A DNA stretch of 64,000 nt from NCBI RefSeq assembly GCF_004521915.1, contig NZ_SDKD01000011.1, positions 1 through 64,000 on the forward strand. The letters are read 5' to 3'. The DNA is from Brevibacillus migulae (GTDB lineage Bacteria > Bacillota > Bacilli > Brevibacillales > Brevibacillaceae). Positions within the stretch are counted from its first letter, which is position 1. Each line of letters opens with the position of its first letter. The notes beneath the pieces are model-generated. The model did not search any database. It worked only from the letters and a program-made list of their open reading frames with translations, and was not told the DNA's origin. The position numbers were made by a program, and so were the translations under genes. This document shows positions 44,933 to 53,986 of this stretch, one piece after another.

Positions 44933-45691
44933 TTAATGATGGTGCGCCAATACCCGAATGGCGTCCCCATACATCGACTGCAAGATTTTATCCTGATTGT
45001 GCGCAAATTCATCGGCGGTGCCGTGGAAATGAAGGCCGCGCTGGAGACAGGCCACCTTGTTCACCCACTGGGTCATGACACCTACATCGTGGCTCACAAT
45101 CATCATCGTCAATTCGTTTTCTTCCTTCAGAGAGCGCAGCAATCCATAAAATTGCTCGATGGATTCCTGGTCCACCCCCACCGTCGGCTCATCCAGGATC
45201 AAGAGCTCCGGATCAGCCACCAGCGCTCGGGCGATGAATACCCGCTGCAGCTGACCGCCGGACAGTTTGCCAATCCGATCATTCAGCTTTTCTCCCAAGC
45301 CGACGCGCTTCACCACTTCCGCGACCTTTTCGTAATGCTCGCGTTTCAGACGGCGAAACAACCCGACTTTTCCGACCAGACCGGAGGCGACCACCTCTTT
45401 GACCGTTGCCGGAAAGCCCCCGGTGCCATGCGCAGCCTGCTGGGCCACATAACCGATCTTCGTCCAGTCACGGAATTTTTGCACCGGTGTTCCAAAAAGC
45501 TCGACCGTGCCTTCCTTCGGCGGGAGAAGTCCCAGAATCAATTTCATCAGCGTCGATTTACCGGACCCATTCGGCCCGACTAGCCCGACGAAATCACCTT
45601 TCTCCATGTTGAAATTGATGTGATCCAATATTTTTTTGCCATCTTCATATTGAAAGGAGAGCGACGACAGCCGCACAACCGATTCTTTCAT
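44933..45691 (-). CDS. znuC: zinc ABC transporter ATP-binding protein
   Basis: The 252-residue ABC ATPase has Walker A GPNGSGKST, Q-loop YVAQQ, signature LSGGQLQRV, Walker B LLILDEPT and switch His in VSHD. It drives ZnuB. The ATG at 45691 is preferred to one six bases upstream because of ribosome-site spacing. It ends in a His cluster (LAHHH). Confidence 0.93.
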   Translation of the reverse strand: MKESVVRLSSLSFQYEDGKKILDHINFNMEKGDFVGLVGPNGSGKSTLMKLILGLLPPKEGTVELFGTPVQKFRDWTKIGYVAQQAAHGTGGFPATVKEVVASGLVGKVGLFRRLKREHYEKVAEVVKRVGLGEKLNDRIGKLSGGQLQRVFIARALVADPELLILDEPTVGVDQESIEQFYGLLRSLKEENELTMMIVSHDVGVMTQWVNKVACLQRGLHFHGTADEFAHNQDKILQSMYGDAIRVLAHHH

Positions 45692-45705
45692 AGCCATCTT
45701 CCTTT

Positions 45706-45728
45706 TAAATCGGATACGTTCTGATTTA
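45706..45728 (-). promoter_or_regulatory. Zur box before znuC
   Basis: The 23-bp site is bounded by TAAATC and GATTTA and contains TAAATCGGA at one end. It matches the two sites at znuA and lies downstream of the znuC -10. Confidence 0.65.
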
Positions 45729-45736
45729 CTACATTC

Positions 45737-45765
45737 ATCCTACTACGTTTTATGCCCTGATACAA
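45737..45765 (-). promoter_or_regulatory. znuC promoter
   Basis: TTGTAT (45760-45765) and TAGGAT (45737-45742) with a 17 bp spacer on the minus strand. The Zur box is directly downstream. Confidence 0.55.
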
Positions 45766-45771
45766 GGAGAA

Positions 45772-45798
45772 AGAACCGCACAAGGCGGTTCTGACCCT
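45772..45798 (-). terminator. terminator after znuA
   Basis: A perfect 8-bp stem, AGAACCGC and GCGGTTCT, is followed by TTCTCC on the minus strand, 13 bp past the znuA stop. The T tract is imperfect. Confidence 0.65.
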
Positions 45799-45804
45799 TT
45801 CCAG

Positions 45805-46830
45805 TTATTGCAAAGCGGCACGCAGCGCTTCCAAGTTTTCTCTCATAATGATCAGATAATCCTTGCCTGCCTTGGCTTCTTCCTCCGTCAACCCTTCCAG
45901 CGGATTGAGCGTCGCGGTCTTGACCCCTGCTTCACGGGCGATGACTTCCGCTACTTTTGGAGATACCAGCGTTTCGAAAAAGATCACTTGGATTTGATGC
46001 TCTTTCACTTCTTCAATCAACGCTTTCATCTCGGACGGGGATGGCTCATCGGACGGATTTACCCCCGCGATACCGATCTGCTCCAGACCGTATTTATGCG
46101 CCAGGTAGCTAAAGGCGCTATGAGATACGACAAACTCTTTGCGCGCGGCTTTTTCCACCATCGCTTTGAAGTCTTTATCCAACGCATCCAAGTCTGACGC
46201 GAGCTGTTCGTAATTTTTTTCGTAATCGGCTTTATGCGCCTGATCGGCAGCGACCATCGCGTCTTTCACTTTAGCCGCTTGATCTTTCAGCATCGCTGGG
46301 TCCAGCCACACATGCGGGTCAAAATCACCGTGTTCGTGCTCATGCTCGTGAGCCGCTTCCCCGGCTGGTTCACTCGCTGCGGATTCGTCGGTGTGTGCCT
46401 CTCCTTCATGCGTTTCCCCTGCGGCATGGCCTTCCTCCGGCTTCAACAGCGTAAGCCCTTCCGTCGCATTGACCACCTTCACCTGATTCGGGTCGAAGCC
46501 TTCCGCAGCCTTCTCTGCCCAGCTCTCCAGACCCGCACCGTTAAATACAAACAGATCGGCATTGGACAAAGCGACCATTTCCTGCGCGGACGGCTCAAAA
46601 TCATGCGGTTCAATGCCAGCAGGAACGATGCTCTTCACGTCCGCCCATTGTCCTCCGATGCGACTGGCTACATATTGCAATGGATAAATCGTCGTATATA
46701 TGGTAAGCTTTCCATCTTCAGCAGATTGATTCCCCGTAGCAGCCGGTGCCGCTCCTCCCGAGCATGCGGTCAGCAGCAAGACGGTGACCAGCGTCATGAC
46801 AGCCCAGACAAGCTTCTTTCGATGTGTCAT
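45805..46830 (-). CDS. znuA: zinc-binding lipoprotein ZnuA
   Basis: The 341-residue solute-binding protein of the zinc importer has a lipoprotein signal (LLLTAC, Cys23). The body has TIYPLQYVASRIGG, GIEPHDFEPS and the acidic His-rich loop (about 137-170, with HEHEHEHGDFDPHVW), which loads zinc. The ATG has GAGGGG upstream. It forms its own unit, separated by a terminator from znuCB-zur. Confidence 0.94.
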   Translation of the reverse strand: MTHRKKLVWAVMTLVTVLLLTACSGGAAPAATGNQSAEDGKLTIYTTIYPLQYVASRIGGQWADVKSIVPAGIEPHDFEPSAQEMVALSNADLFVFNGAGLESWAEKAAEGFDPNQVKVVNATEGLTLLKPEEGHAAGETHEGEAHTDESAASEPAGEAAHEHEHEHGDFDPHVWLDPAMLKDQAAKVKDAMVAADQAHKADYEKNYEQLASDLDALDKDFKAMVEKAARKEFVVSHSAFSYLAHKYGLEQIGIAGVNPSDEPSPSEMKALIEEVKEHQIQVIFFETLVSPKVAEVIAREAGVKTATLNPLEGLTEEEAKAGKDYLIIMRENLEALRAALQ

Positions 46831-46848
46831 TTTCGTTTCCCCTCACTT

Positions 46849-46870
46849 ATTTCATAATCATTCCGATTTA
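46849..46870 (-). promoter_or_regulatory. Zur box 2 before znuA
   Basis: A 22-bp near-palindrome on the minus strand begins TAAATCGGAATGATTATGAA. It lies just downstream of the znuA -10 and shares TAAATCGGA with the other two sites. Confidence 0.65.
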
Positions 46871-46882
46871 CCTTCCTTGGTC

Positions 46883-46911
46883 ATTATATACGGTACTTGC
46901 CTAAATGTAAA
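46883..46911 (-). promoter_or_regulatory. znuA promoter
   Basis: TTTACA (46906-46911) and a perfect TATAAT (46883-46888) are 17 bp apart on the minus strand. Confidence 0.8.
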
Positions 46912-46930
46912 TAGGATTCACTCCGATTTA
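46908..46930 (-). promoter_or_regulatory. Zur box 1 before znuA
   Basis: A 23-bp palindromic site with outer arms TAAAT and ATTTA, covering the -35 of znuA. The two znuA sites bracket the promoter. Confidence 0.65.
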
Positions 46931-47017
46931 CGAGACAAGTATGTCACTTTTGCGCCAAACTCCCTTTTCATCCTTATGTGGTATAATGGACACGTATGTG
47001 CAAAAAGGAGGTAACGA

Positions 47018-47530
47018 ATGAAACCGAAATCGCTAGTGGTCGCCAGTCTGTTTTCGATGGCGCTCATCACCGGATGCTCCTCGAACAGCGCTTCCCCTGC
47101 TGCTGAACCTACACACCAACAGCATGAACATACAGCTGTCCAACACGCGGAGAATGGAGATTTGCAAGAGTTGACCGCTTCTATTCAGACTCTGCCAAAA
47201 TTTTTGTCTTCGCTTGATCCGCGCATCACGCAAGCTTATCAGATCGCCGCGGAGCATCGTGAATTGCTCCAATCGATGCCTTGCTACTGTGGATGCGGAG
47301 ACAGTGCGGGACACAAGAGCAATTACAACTGCTTCATCAAAGAAGAGCATGAAGATGGCAGCGTCGTCTGGGATGATCACGGCACTCGCTGCGGGACATG
47401 CATGGAGATCGCCGTCGTGACAGCCCAATTGAGCCAAGAAGGAAAATCGGCAAAAGAGATTCGCACGATCATCGATGATGCCTTCAAAGAAGGGTATGCT
47501 CCACCGACCCCTACACCGATGCCGATGTAA
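47018..47530 (+). CDS. PCYCGC-motif lipoprotein
   Basis: The 170-residue lipoprotein has a signal ending ITGC (Cys20). Its body carries the family hallmark PCYCGCGDSAGHKSNYNCF, then RCGTCMEI, so it holds at least five cysteines likely to bind metal. It is divergent from znuA with the promoter TGGTATAAT 20 bp ahead and a perfect AAAGGAGG. The Zur sites lie in the same gap. Function is not known; metal handling is inferred. Confidence 0.8.
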   Translation: MKPKSLVVASLFSMALITGCSSNSASPAAEPTHQQHEHTAVQHAENGDLQELTASIQTLPKFLSSLDPRITQAYQIAAEHRELLQSMPCYCGCGDSAGHKSNYNCFIKEEHEDGSVVWDDHGTRCGTCMEIAVVTAQLSQEGKSAKEIRTIIDDAFKEGYAPPTPTPMPM

Positions 47531-47553
47531 CTGTTCATTAAGCCCCATTAATT

Positions 47554-47608
47554 AAACAGCGGCTACCTGAGACCTGAAAATAATGTCTGAGGCTGGCCGC
47601 TGTTTTTT
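47554..47608 (+). terminator. terminator after the PCYCGC gene
   Basis: AAACAGCGGC pairs with GCCGCTGTTT, followed by six T. It also faces the converging HD-domain gene. Confidence 0.85.
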
Positions 47609-47652
47609 AGTTGATGTTCCCCTTTATCTCGATTCTCTTTAACCCCGAAATC

Positions 47653-48267
47653 TTACCCGTTTGGCAAGCTTCTTCGCTTATCAAAGTTTTCACTGGATTT
47701 TATGATCATTTTATCAATTCCCCATTTTAACAATCGGTCCGAAAGCGTATTCGGCTTTCTTTTGGCATCATTTTCAATCACTTCGATGAAGGCCTTTTTA
47801 AAACCTAAGCGAGGATATGCTTCTAAAATTTCTTGAACGCGTTCAGACGGCAAGTCCTCAATATTGAAATGTCCGACATCAAATCCTGCTCCAAAATGGA
47901 CTAAAGCGATTTCCGGACTTTTTGATTCAGCTTCAACAGCAGTGTGCAACATGATCGCTTCACGAATAATCTCTATCTTTTCATTAGGATAGTTGTTGGT
48001 AAGCAGAAATGCTTCAGCAGCATCGGCACCATCCAATTCGAAGGAACATCCTTTATCACATGAATGTGTTAGTCCCAAATCATGCATGATCGCTCCAAGG
48101 TAAAACAATTCCAAATCCACCTTCATACGTTCACGCTGACCTAACAACCCACCAAAGTGAAATGTACGACCACAATGATTGAAAAGAAAATCAGGAGATA
48201 ATTCTTTCACAAGATTGGTTGCTTTTCGACATATTGCCGAATCAGGAATGATTAGCTGATCACTCAT
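47653..48267 (-). CDS. HD-domain protein
   Basis: The 204-residue HD-fold phosphohydrolase has FNHCGRTFHFGG, AIMHDLGLTH and EAIMLHT, giving the His/Asp metal ligands. A histidine pair is lacking nowhere that I can see. It resembles cyanamide-hydratase type HD proteins of unknown substrate. The ATG at 48267 has GGAGG six bases upstream. It lies downstream of the metallo-beta-lactamase gene with a 30-bp gap and may share its transcript. Confidence 0.75.
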   Translation of the reverse strand: MSDQLIIPDSAICRKATNLVKELSPDFLFNHCGRTFHFGGLLGQRERMKVDLELFYLGAIMHDLGLTHSCDKGCSFELDGADAAEAFLLTNNYPNEKIEIIREAIMLHTAVEAESKSPEIALVHFGAGFDVGHFNIEDLPSERVQEILEAYPRLGFKKAFIEVIENDAKRKPNTLSDRLLKWGIDKMIIKSSENFDKRRSLPNG

Positions 48268-48306
48268 ATTCATCCTCCTTTATGAAACATGAAAAGAGAG
48301 CATCGA

Positions 48307-49032
48307 TTAAACGGCTGGTAAACCTTTCAAATATTCCACGTGCCGGCGAACCTCATTCACACCTAGTGGGCCACCGTGCCCCAAATAAAATGTGTGGTGG
48401 CCGGATGAGAGTAAACGCAGAAGCTCTTCGGCTACCTGGTGCGGATCGTCTTCGAATGGCGGGCGGATGGCGTGGTTTTTCCTCATGATGCCGCCAAGCA
48501 GAATGCCCGAGGCCAAAAGATCACCCACCATAGCATCTTTCGACTCCAGCTCAACCGATATAGATCCCGAGGTATGCCCAGGCGTATGGGTAACTGTACC
48601 GGGTACGCCAAATTGCTGCAAATCGATGGCCTGTTTTCCGGAAACCAATAAATCCGGCGTAAATCCTTCGTAGGGCTGCAGAATGAATCCCGTTTTGTAG
48701 AAAAGCCGGGCAAACCGTCCCGTCGGGCAGAACGTCATCTCTTCTTCCCTGCTGTAATGCGTGGCGTCCCCCTCATGGGCGAGTATGGGAGCTCCCGTAA
48801 GTTCCCGTAATCTTGCCGCACTGCCGGCATGATCGACATGCGCATGGGTGATGATGATGAGCTTGATATCCTTGAAGGTCAACTTCTCTTTCGCCAGTGC
48901 CCTTCCTATTTTCTGCTCGGATCCCGGTACCCCGGCATCGACCAAGACGCAGCCGTCCGGTCCAATCAGCAAATGAGCGTTCACCACGTGCAGCGGAAGA
49001 ATGGGAATGCGGACAATTTTCACCTTATTCAT
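48307..49032 (-). CDS. metallo-beta-lactamase fold hydrolase
   Basis: The 241-residue protein has the zinc motif THAHVDHAG and the later ligands HTPGHTSGS and GHGGP. It resembles glyoxalase II-like or quorum-quenching lactonases (AiiA-type) only in fold. The ATG at 49032 has GGGGTG eight bases upstream. It is divergent from a TetR regulator with a perfect palindrome between them, so it is probably that regulator's target. Confidence 0.85.
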   Translation of the reverse strand: MNKVKIVRIPILPLHVVNAHLLIGPDGCVLVDAGVPGSEQKIGRALAKEKLTFKDIKLIIITHAHVDHAGSAARLRELTGAPILAHEGDATHYSREEEMTFCPTGRFARLFYKTGFILQPYEGFTPDLLVSGKQAIDLQQFGVPGTVTHTPGHTSGSISVELESKDAMVGDLLASGILLGGIMRKNHAIRPPFEDDPHQVAEELLRLLSSGHHTFYLGHGGPLGVNEVRRHVEYLKGLPAV

Positions 49033-49058
49033 AAGCGTGTCACCCCTATTTAAAAAAT

Positions 49059-49073
49059 ACCGAACGGTTCGGT
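49059..49073. promoter_or_regulatory. TetR operator palindrome
   Basis: ACCGAAC-G-GTTCGGT is a perfect 15-bp palindrome between the divergent metallo-beta-lactamase and tetR genes, the usual place and form of a TetR-family operator. Confidence 0.8.
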
Positions 49074-49164
49074 TTTTTATAGAGTAACAAACATTTCTCG
49101 AATATGCCATAGCAATGTTAAAATATATACAATCATATTATCGTGAGTACGGGGGTCTGCTTTC

Positions 49165-49785
49165 ATGCGCAAAGGCGAGAAGACACGCCAGCATATTATC
49201 GAGAAATCAGCCGGACTGTTTAATCGAAAAGGGTATGCCGGCTCTTCGATACAAGACATCATACAAGTTACCGGATTGACCAAAGGTGGCGTCTATCGGA
49301 CGTTTTCCGGGAAAGACGAAATCGCGCTCGAAGCATTCGATTATGCCTCCCGCATCATGATGGAGCATTTTTTGAAGGCAGTCGAAAAGGCGGAGACGGC
49401 AATCGAAAAAATCATAGCGGTATGTTCGGTGTACGAAGATCCTGTCAACCATCCACCAATCGAGGGTGGTTGCCCCTTGCTCAACACGGCGGTGGAGGCG
49501 GATGACGGATATCTCCCGCTCAGAGAGAAAGCGGTAGCTGCGCATGGTCAATTCACAGCGTTTATTCAAAGCATATTGGATAAGGGAGTCGCCACTGGGG
49601 AGCTGTCTTCAGATATCAACACGGAAGCACTCGCGTCATTCGTGGTTTCTTCGTTGGAAGGCGGGGTCATGGCAAGCCGATTAACCCGGGACAACAAGCA
49701 CGTCGGGTTCGTGATTCAGCAGATTAAGATCGCCCTTTCGGCTTATCAAAAAACAGAAACAGGAGAGGCCTCGTTCTCTTCATGA
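49165..49785 (+). CDS. TetR-family regulator
   Basis: The 206-residue repressor has an N-terminal HTH (KTRQHIIEKSAGLFNRKGYAGSSIQDIIQVTGLTKGGVYRTFSGKDE) and an all-helical ligand domain with a single Cys in GGCPLLNTAVEADD. GxCPLxN patterns occur in a group of TetR proteins (TetR_C_6-like). It likely represses the divergent gene through the palindrome at 49059. Confidence 0.88.
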   Translation: MRKGEKTRQHIIEKSAGLFNRKGYAGSSIQDIIQVTGLTKGGVYRTFSGKDEIALEAFDYASRIMMEHFLKAVEKAETAIEKIIAVCSVYEDPVNHPPIEGGCPLLNTAVEADDGYLPLREKAVAAHGQFTAFIQSILDKGVATGELSSDINTEALASFVVSSLEGGVMASRLTRDNKHVGFVIQQIKIALSAYQKTETGEASFSS

Positions 49786-49852
49786 TTCTCGGTGTATTAC
49801 CTGTAGCATGTTTTATAAGGATACCGCCGATACCTTAGTACCGCAGAAATGA

Positions 49853-49896
49853 AAAAAGCTATGCCCGTTTCCATCTGGAAAGGACATAGCTTTTTC
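49853..49896. terminator. bidirectional terminator between tetR and nadA
   Basis: AAAAAGCTATG and CATAGCTTTTT pair with an interrupted inner helix; both strands have a T run after the stem. Confidence 0.88.
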
Positions 49897-49910
49897 ATGT
49901 CATGTGTTTA

Positions 49911-50855
49911 TTAAGCCGGTGCCACAGCCAGCATGCGCTCCAAAGAATCGCGGGCAGCATCCGCCACGTCTTTTGGAACATAAATCTCCGGCTTCATGGT
50001 TTCCAGCGCTTCCACACACTTCTTCAGGTTGTTGACCTTCATATTTGGGCATACCAGATACTTGGAAGCGAAGTGGAATGTCTTGTCTGGGCTTTCTTTC
50101 TCCAGCATGTAGCGTGTGCCGTCTTCGGTACCGATGATGAATTCCTTGTGGGAAGATTCGCGGCAGTATTTCAAAATACCTGTGGTGGAACCCACATAGT
50201 CGGCCAGCTGCACGACTTCCGGACGGCATTCCGGATGCACCACGACCAGCGCATTCGGATGTTCACGCTTCATGTTCATGATATCCTCGACGGACAATTG
50301 ATCATGGGTATTGCAGTAGCCTTCCCAGATGATCATTTTCTTGTCGGTAAACTGCGATACATAATGTCCGAGGTTTTTGTCCGGCACCCAAATGATCTCA
50401 TCCGAGTCGATGGATTCGATCACTTGCTTGGCATTGGACGATGTACAGCAGATATATGTTTCCGCTTTCACATCTGCCGTCGTATTAATGTAAGCGACAA
50501 CCTTCGCATTCGGATGCTGAGCCTTCAGCTTGCGGAGCCCGGCCACGTTGACCATGTCCGCCATGGGACAGCCAGCGCGTTCATCCGGAATGATCACCGT
50601 TTTATTGGGATTGAGAATTTTTGCACTTTCCCCCATAAAATGAACGCCGCAGAAAAGAATGACGTCTGCATCCGTTGTTTTTGCTTTTTGTGCCAATCCA
50701 AAAGAGTCGCCAATGAAATCGGCTACTTCCTGAATTTCCGGACGTTGATAAAAATGCGCAAGAATAATGGCGTTTCTTTCCTTTTTCAATTGCATGAGCC
50801 GTTCACGCAATTCAGCGTTGCGCTGGGCTTTCTTTTCAAGAGCCAAGGCTTCCAT
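49911..50855 (-). CDS. nadA: quinolinate synthase
   Basis: NadA condenses iminoaspartate with dihydroxyacetone phosphate to quinolinate using a 4Fe-4S cluster. The 314-residue protein has AHFYQRPEIQEVADFIGDS, GVHFMGESAKIL, ICCTSSNA (Cys136, Cys137), VVVHPEC (Cys210) and LVCPNM (Cys269). It is shorter than the B. subtilis form. It is away from nadB-nadC, 6 kb downstream in order, with its own promoter. Confidence 0.95.
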   Translation of the reverse strand: MEALALEKKAQRNAELRERLMQLKKERNAIILAHFYQRPEIQEVADFIGDSFGLAQKAKTTDADVILFCGVHFMGESAKILNPNKTVIIPDERAGCPMADMVNVAGLRKLKAQHPNAKVVAYINTTADVKAETYICCTSSNAKQVIESIDSDEIIWVPDKNLGHYVSQFTDKKMIIWEGYCNTHDQLSVEDIMNMKREHPNALVVVHPECRPEVVQLADYVGSTTGILKYCRESSHKEFIIGTEDGTRYMLEKESPDKTFHFASKYLVCPNMKVNNLKKCVEALETMKPEIYVPKDVADAARDSLERMLAVAPA

Positions 50856-50934
50856 GTTCGATCCTCCTACGTAATGGCATCCACCAAGACGGTTTGTGAA
50901 AAAAATCTCAATGTATTTCCGTTTTTGTACGGTA

Positions 50935-50963
50935 ATTGTAATCGCAACCCTCTACCTTGTCAA
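50935..50963 (-). promoter_or_regulatory. nadA promoter
   Basis: TTGACA (50958-50963) and TACAAT (50935-50940) are exactly 17 bp apart on the minus strand, about 75 bp before the ATG. Confidence 0.8.
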
Positions 50964-50994
50964 TCAACACAGTTTGGCGAAACTGCGCAATTTT

Positions 50995-51867
50995 TCAAGT
51001 GTCGGCCTTGGTCAGGATGTGATCCAAAATAAAGCGGGCGACCCCATCCTGGTCATGGTGTCCTGCAGTATATTTGGCAATCTCTTTAATATGTGCTGGT
51101 GCATTCTCCATGGCAATCGGATGTCCGACATGACTCAGGATATCCAAGTCATTGTCCGCATCGCCAAACGCAGCTGCTTCCTCTGCGGAAAAGCTCCATT
51201 TTGCCAGGAAGTACTGCAGTCCTTTCCATTTGGAAACGCCTTTGGCCAGGATCTCAATGTTGGTCACACTCGATGAGGTAATGGTCGTAGTCTCTTCCCA
51301 TTGCGCGAGCTCTGCACGTAACTGTTTCAGCACTTCTTCTTCATGGTGCCAGATAAATAGCTTTACCATCGTAGTTTTCCCTGACGCGATCGATTGTACC
51401 AGCTCCTGATAGTCGACTGGCCGGCAGATTTTATAAAAGGACATCCGGCGCAAGGAAACCCCTTCGACCTGAAGATCCTGGTTGATCAGCCCCTCGATGC
51501 GCTCGCGATCCTCCTGTACCATCCAGCGAGTGCCAGCAGCATCATGCAGCTCATAATAGACAGGATGCTGACGGATCAGCGGGATCGCGTCCACTAACAT
51601 CTCGGCCGGCAGCGCCACCATATGTACCAATGTTCCGTCACTTTCATGGATGGTCGCTCCATTGCTGCATACATAACCGTCAAACGGAAACTCGTCAATC
51701 GGCAGCTTTGCCGAGGAAAACGTACGTCCTGTTGCCAATACTAATTTACATCCTGACTGCTGCAGCTGTTTACAGGCTTCCTTCGTCACCTCTGCCATCT
51801 GTGATTGATGGTTTAACAGCGTGCCATCCATGTCAAATGCCGCCAAGCGAATGTTCGACAAACTCAT
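50995..51867 (-). CDS. Cof-type HAD phosphatase
   Basis: The 290-residue HAD hydrolase (Cof/IIB class) has the nucleophile motif AFDMDGTLLN, LATGR, the lysine of motif III and AAFGDADNDLDIL. It has a C2B cap. Related enzymes dephosphorylate sugar phosphates or pyridoxal phosphate; the substrate is not clear. It precedes nadA with its own ribosome site. Confidence 0.88.
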   Translation of the reverse strand: MSLSNIRLAAFDMDGTLLNHQSQMAEVTKEACKQLQQSGCKLVLATGRTFSSAKLPIDEFPFDGYVCSNGATIHESDGTLVHMVALPAEMLVDAIPLIRQHPVYYELHDAAGTRWMVQEDRERIEGLINQDLQVEGVSLRRMSFYKICRPVDYQELVQSIASGKTTMVKLFIWHHEEEVLKQLRAELAQWEETTTITSSSVTNIEILAKGVSKWKGLQYFLAKWSFSAEEAAAFGDADNDLDILSHVGHPIAMENAPAHIKEIAKYTAGHHDQDGVARFILDHILTKADT

Positions 51868-51933
51868 CTTGCTCCACCCTCCCTATCTGATAAAAACGAT
51901 CGTCCCGTCAGGTCTGTGGCAGTCTTGTTTGCG

Positions 51934-51959
51934 AAAAAAAGGAGCACCTGTGGCGCTCC
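51934..51959 (-). terminator. terminator after ftsH
   Basis: GGAGCGCC and GGTGCTCC form a stem followed by seven T on the minus strand, abutting the ftsH stop. Confidence 0.9.
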
Positions 51960-53885
51960 TTATTCTTTCGTTTCGTCTTGTGGTGGTACTTCCCCTTCCG
52001 CTTTCGGTTGGATATTCACCACGACTTCTTTATTTGCATCCGGATCATTGGACATTTTACCGGTCTCGATCAATTCTTTGATCTGCTCCGCATCCAATGT
52101 TTCCACACGCAAGAGTGTTGTCGCGATGAGATCCAATTGATCACGGTGTGTGGTCAAAAGTTCTTTGCATCGTGCATAGCACTCATTGATGATATTTTGC
52201 ATTTCCTGGTCGATCTCATAAGCAATCTGCTCCGAGTAGTTGCGCTCATGACCAAAATCACGGCCCAGGAACACCTGTCCTTGGGAACGTCCGAATTGCA
52301 TCGGACCCAGTTTGCTCATGCCGTATTCGGTAATCATGCTGCGCGCAATCGCGGTAGCGCGTTGGAAGTCATTATGGGCACCAGTGCTGATGTCCCCAAG
52401 CACGATTTCCTCGGCTACACGACCACCCAACAACCCTGTGATTTTGTCGAGCAAATCATTCTTCGTTGCAAAGTAGCGGTCCTCTTTCGGCAGCATGACG
52501 GTGTAGCCGCCTGCTTGGCCGCGAGGGATGATCGTTACTTTATGAACCATGTCGGCATTTTTCAAATGGTACCCGACAATTGTATGGCCAGCTTCGTGGA
52601 AAGCCACGAGGCGTCTTTCATCTTCACTCACGACGCGCGATTTTTTCGCCGGACCTGCAATTACCCGGTCAATCGCCTCATCAATTTCATTGGCGCCAAT
52701 CTGCTTTTTGTTACGACGAGCGGTCAACAGCGCCGCTTCGTTCAACAGATTCTCAAGATCCGCTCCGGTAAATCCGGTTGTTCCACGGGCGATTACATCA
52801 AGCTTCACGTCATCGCTCAGCGGTTTGTTGCGCGCATGTACTTTCAGTACAGCTTCGCGGCCTTTCACATCCGGACGGTCTACCGTGATCTGACGGTCAA
52901 AACGGCCTGGACGCAACAGCGCCGGGTCGAGAATGTCAGGACGGTTGGTTGCTGCCACGATAATGATTCCTTCGTTGGCACCGAAGCCATCCATTTCTAC
53001 GAGCAACTGGTTCAGCGTTTGCTCGCGCTCGTCATGTCCGCCGCCCAAACCTGCGCCGCGTTGACGACCTACAGCATCAATCTCGTCAATGAAGATAATG
53101 CACGGTGCATTCTTCTTCGCATTTTCGAACAAATCGCGAACACGGGACGCACCGACCCCGACGAACATCTCCACAAAGTCAGAACCGGAAATGCTGAAGA
53201 ATGGAACGCCTGCTTCCCCTGCGACTGCACGAGCAAGCAAGGTTTTACCGGTACCTGGAGGCCCTACAAGGAGAACCCCTTTTGGAATGCGTGCACCGAC
53301 CGCTGCGAATTTGCGCGGATCCTTCAGGAACTCGACGACCTCCACCAGCTCGGCTTTTTCTTCGTCGGCACCTGCCACATCATCGAAGGTTACACGCTTT
53401 TTCTCATCATTATAAAGCTTGGCTTTGCTCTTCCCGAAGTTCATCACCCGGCTGCCGCCACCCTGTGCCTGGTTTAACAGGAAGAAAAACAGGATAAAGA
53501 TGATTACAAACGGAATGATCGAGGTGATAAAGGTCAGCCAGATGTTGTTGCCCTCTGCTTCCTTGTACTCTACCTTTTTCACTTGGTTATCATCGATCTT
53601 CTGGTCAAGTGTGCCGATGATGTCGGTACTCGATAGCGGAATGTTGGTCGTAAAGGATTGCTGTTTTCCGGCCGGAACCGTGATCAGTTTCCCTTCAACC
53701 CGATATGTACCCCCGGCTGGCCGGAGCATCACTTCCGATATATTGTTGGCTTTCAGTTGAACCCGAAACTCCTGGTAAGAGATTTCGTCCACTTTATCAG
53801 TCCCGGAGAGGACAAAATTCACAATCCCAACCGTGACGAGAAAGATAAGTAGATAGAACCCGGTATTACGAAAAAAGCGATTCAT
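51960..53885 (-). CDS. ftsH: ATP-dependent zinc metalloprotease FtsH
   Basis: FtsH degrades misfolded and regulatory membrane proteins; in Bacillus it also affects sporulation through Spo0E. It has 641 residues: two membrane helices enclosing an extracytoplasmic domain, AAA with GPPGTGKT and IDEID, SRH region, then protease with HEAGH and the third zinc ligand Asp. Downstream of hpt as in Bacillus. ATG has GAGGAGG upstream. Confidence 0.97.
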   Translation of the reverse strand: MNRFFRNTGFYLLIFLVTVGIVNFVLSGTDKVDEISYQEFRVQLKANNISEVMLRPAGGTYRVEGKLITVPAGKQQSFTTNIPLSSTDIIGTLDQKIDDNQVKKVEYKEAEGNNIWLTFITSIIPFVIIFILFFFLLNQAQGGGSRVMNFGKSKAKLYNDEKKRVTFDDVAGADEEKAELVEVVEFLKDPRKFAAVGARIPKGVLLVGPPGTGKTLLARAVAGEAGVPFFSISGSDFVEMFVGVGASRVRDLFENAKKNAPCIIFIDEIDAVGRQRGAGLGGGHDEREQTLNQLLVEMDGFGANEGIIIVAATNRPDILDPALLRPGRFDRQITVDRPDVKGREAVLKVHARNKPLSDDVKLDVIARGTTGFTGADLENLLNEAALLTARRNKKQIGANEIDEAIDRVIAGPAKKSRVVSEDERRLVAFHEAGHTIVGYHLKNADMVHKVTIIPRGQAGGYTVMLPKEDRYFATKNDLLDKITGLLGGRVAEEIVLGDISTGAHNDFQRATAIARSMITEYGMSKLGPMQFGRSQGQVFLGRDFGHERNYSEQIAYEIDQEMQNIINECYARCKELLTTHRDQLDLIATTLLRVETLDAEQIKELIETGKMSNDPDANKEVVVNIQPKAEGEVPPQDETKE

Positions 53886-53986
53886 TTCTTACCTCCTCTC
53901 GCGAAAAAAGACACTTTTCACATTTTATCATAACGCCTTGCTTCTCCACAACATGACCCACTCGAGCCTTATCGACAGAAACGACG

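Noticed and set aside
51978..53477. Long plus-strand frame opposite ftsH (499 aa)
   Set aside because: It is antisense to the conserved AAA and protease regions of ftsH, without a ribosome site.
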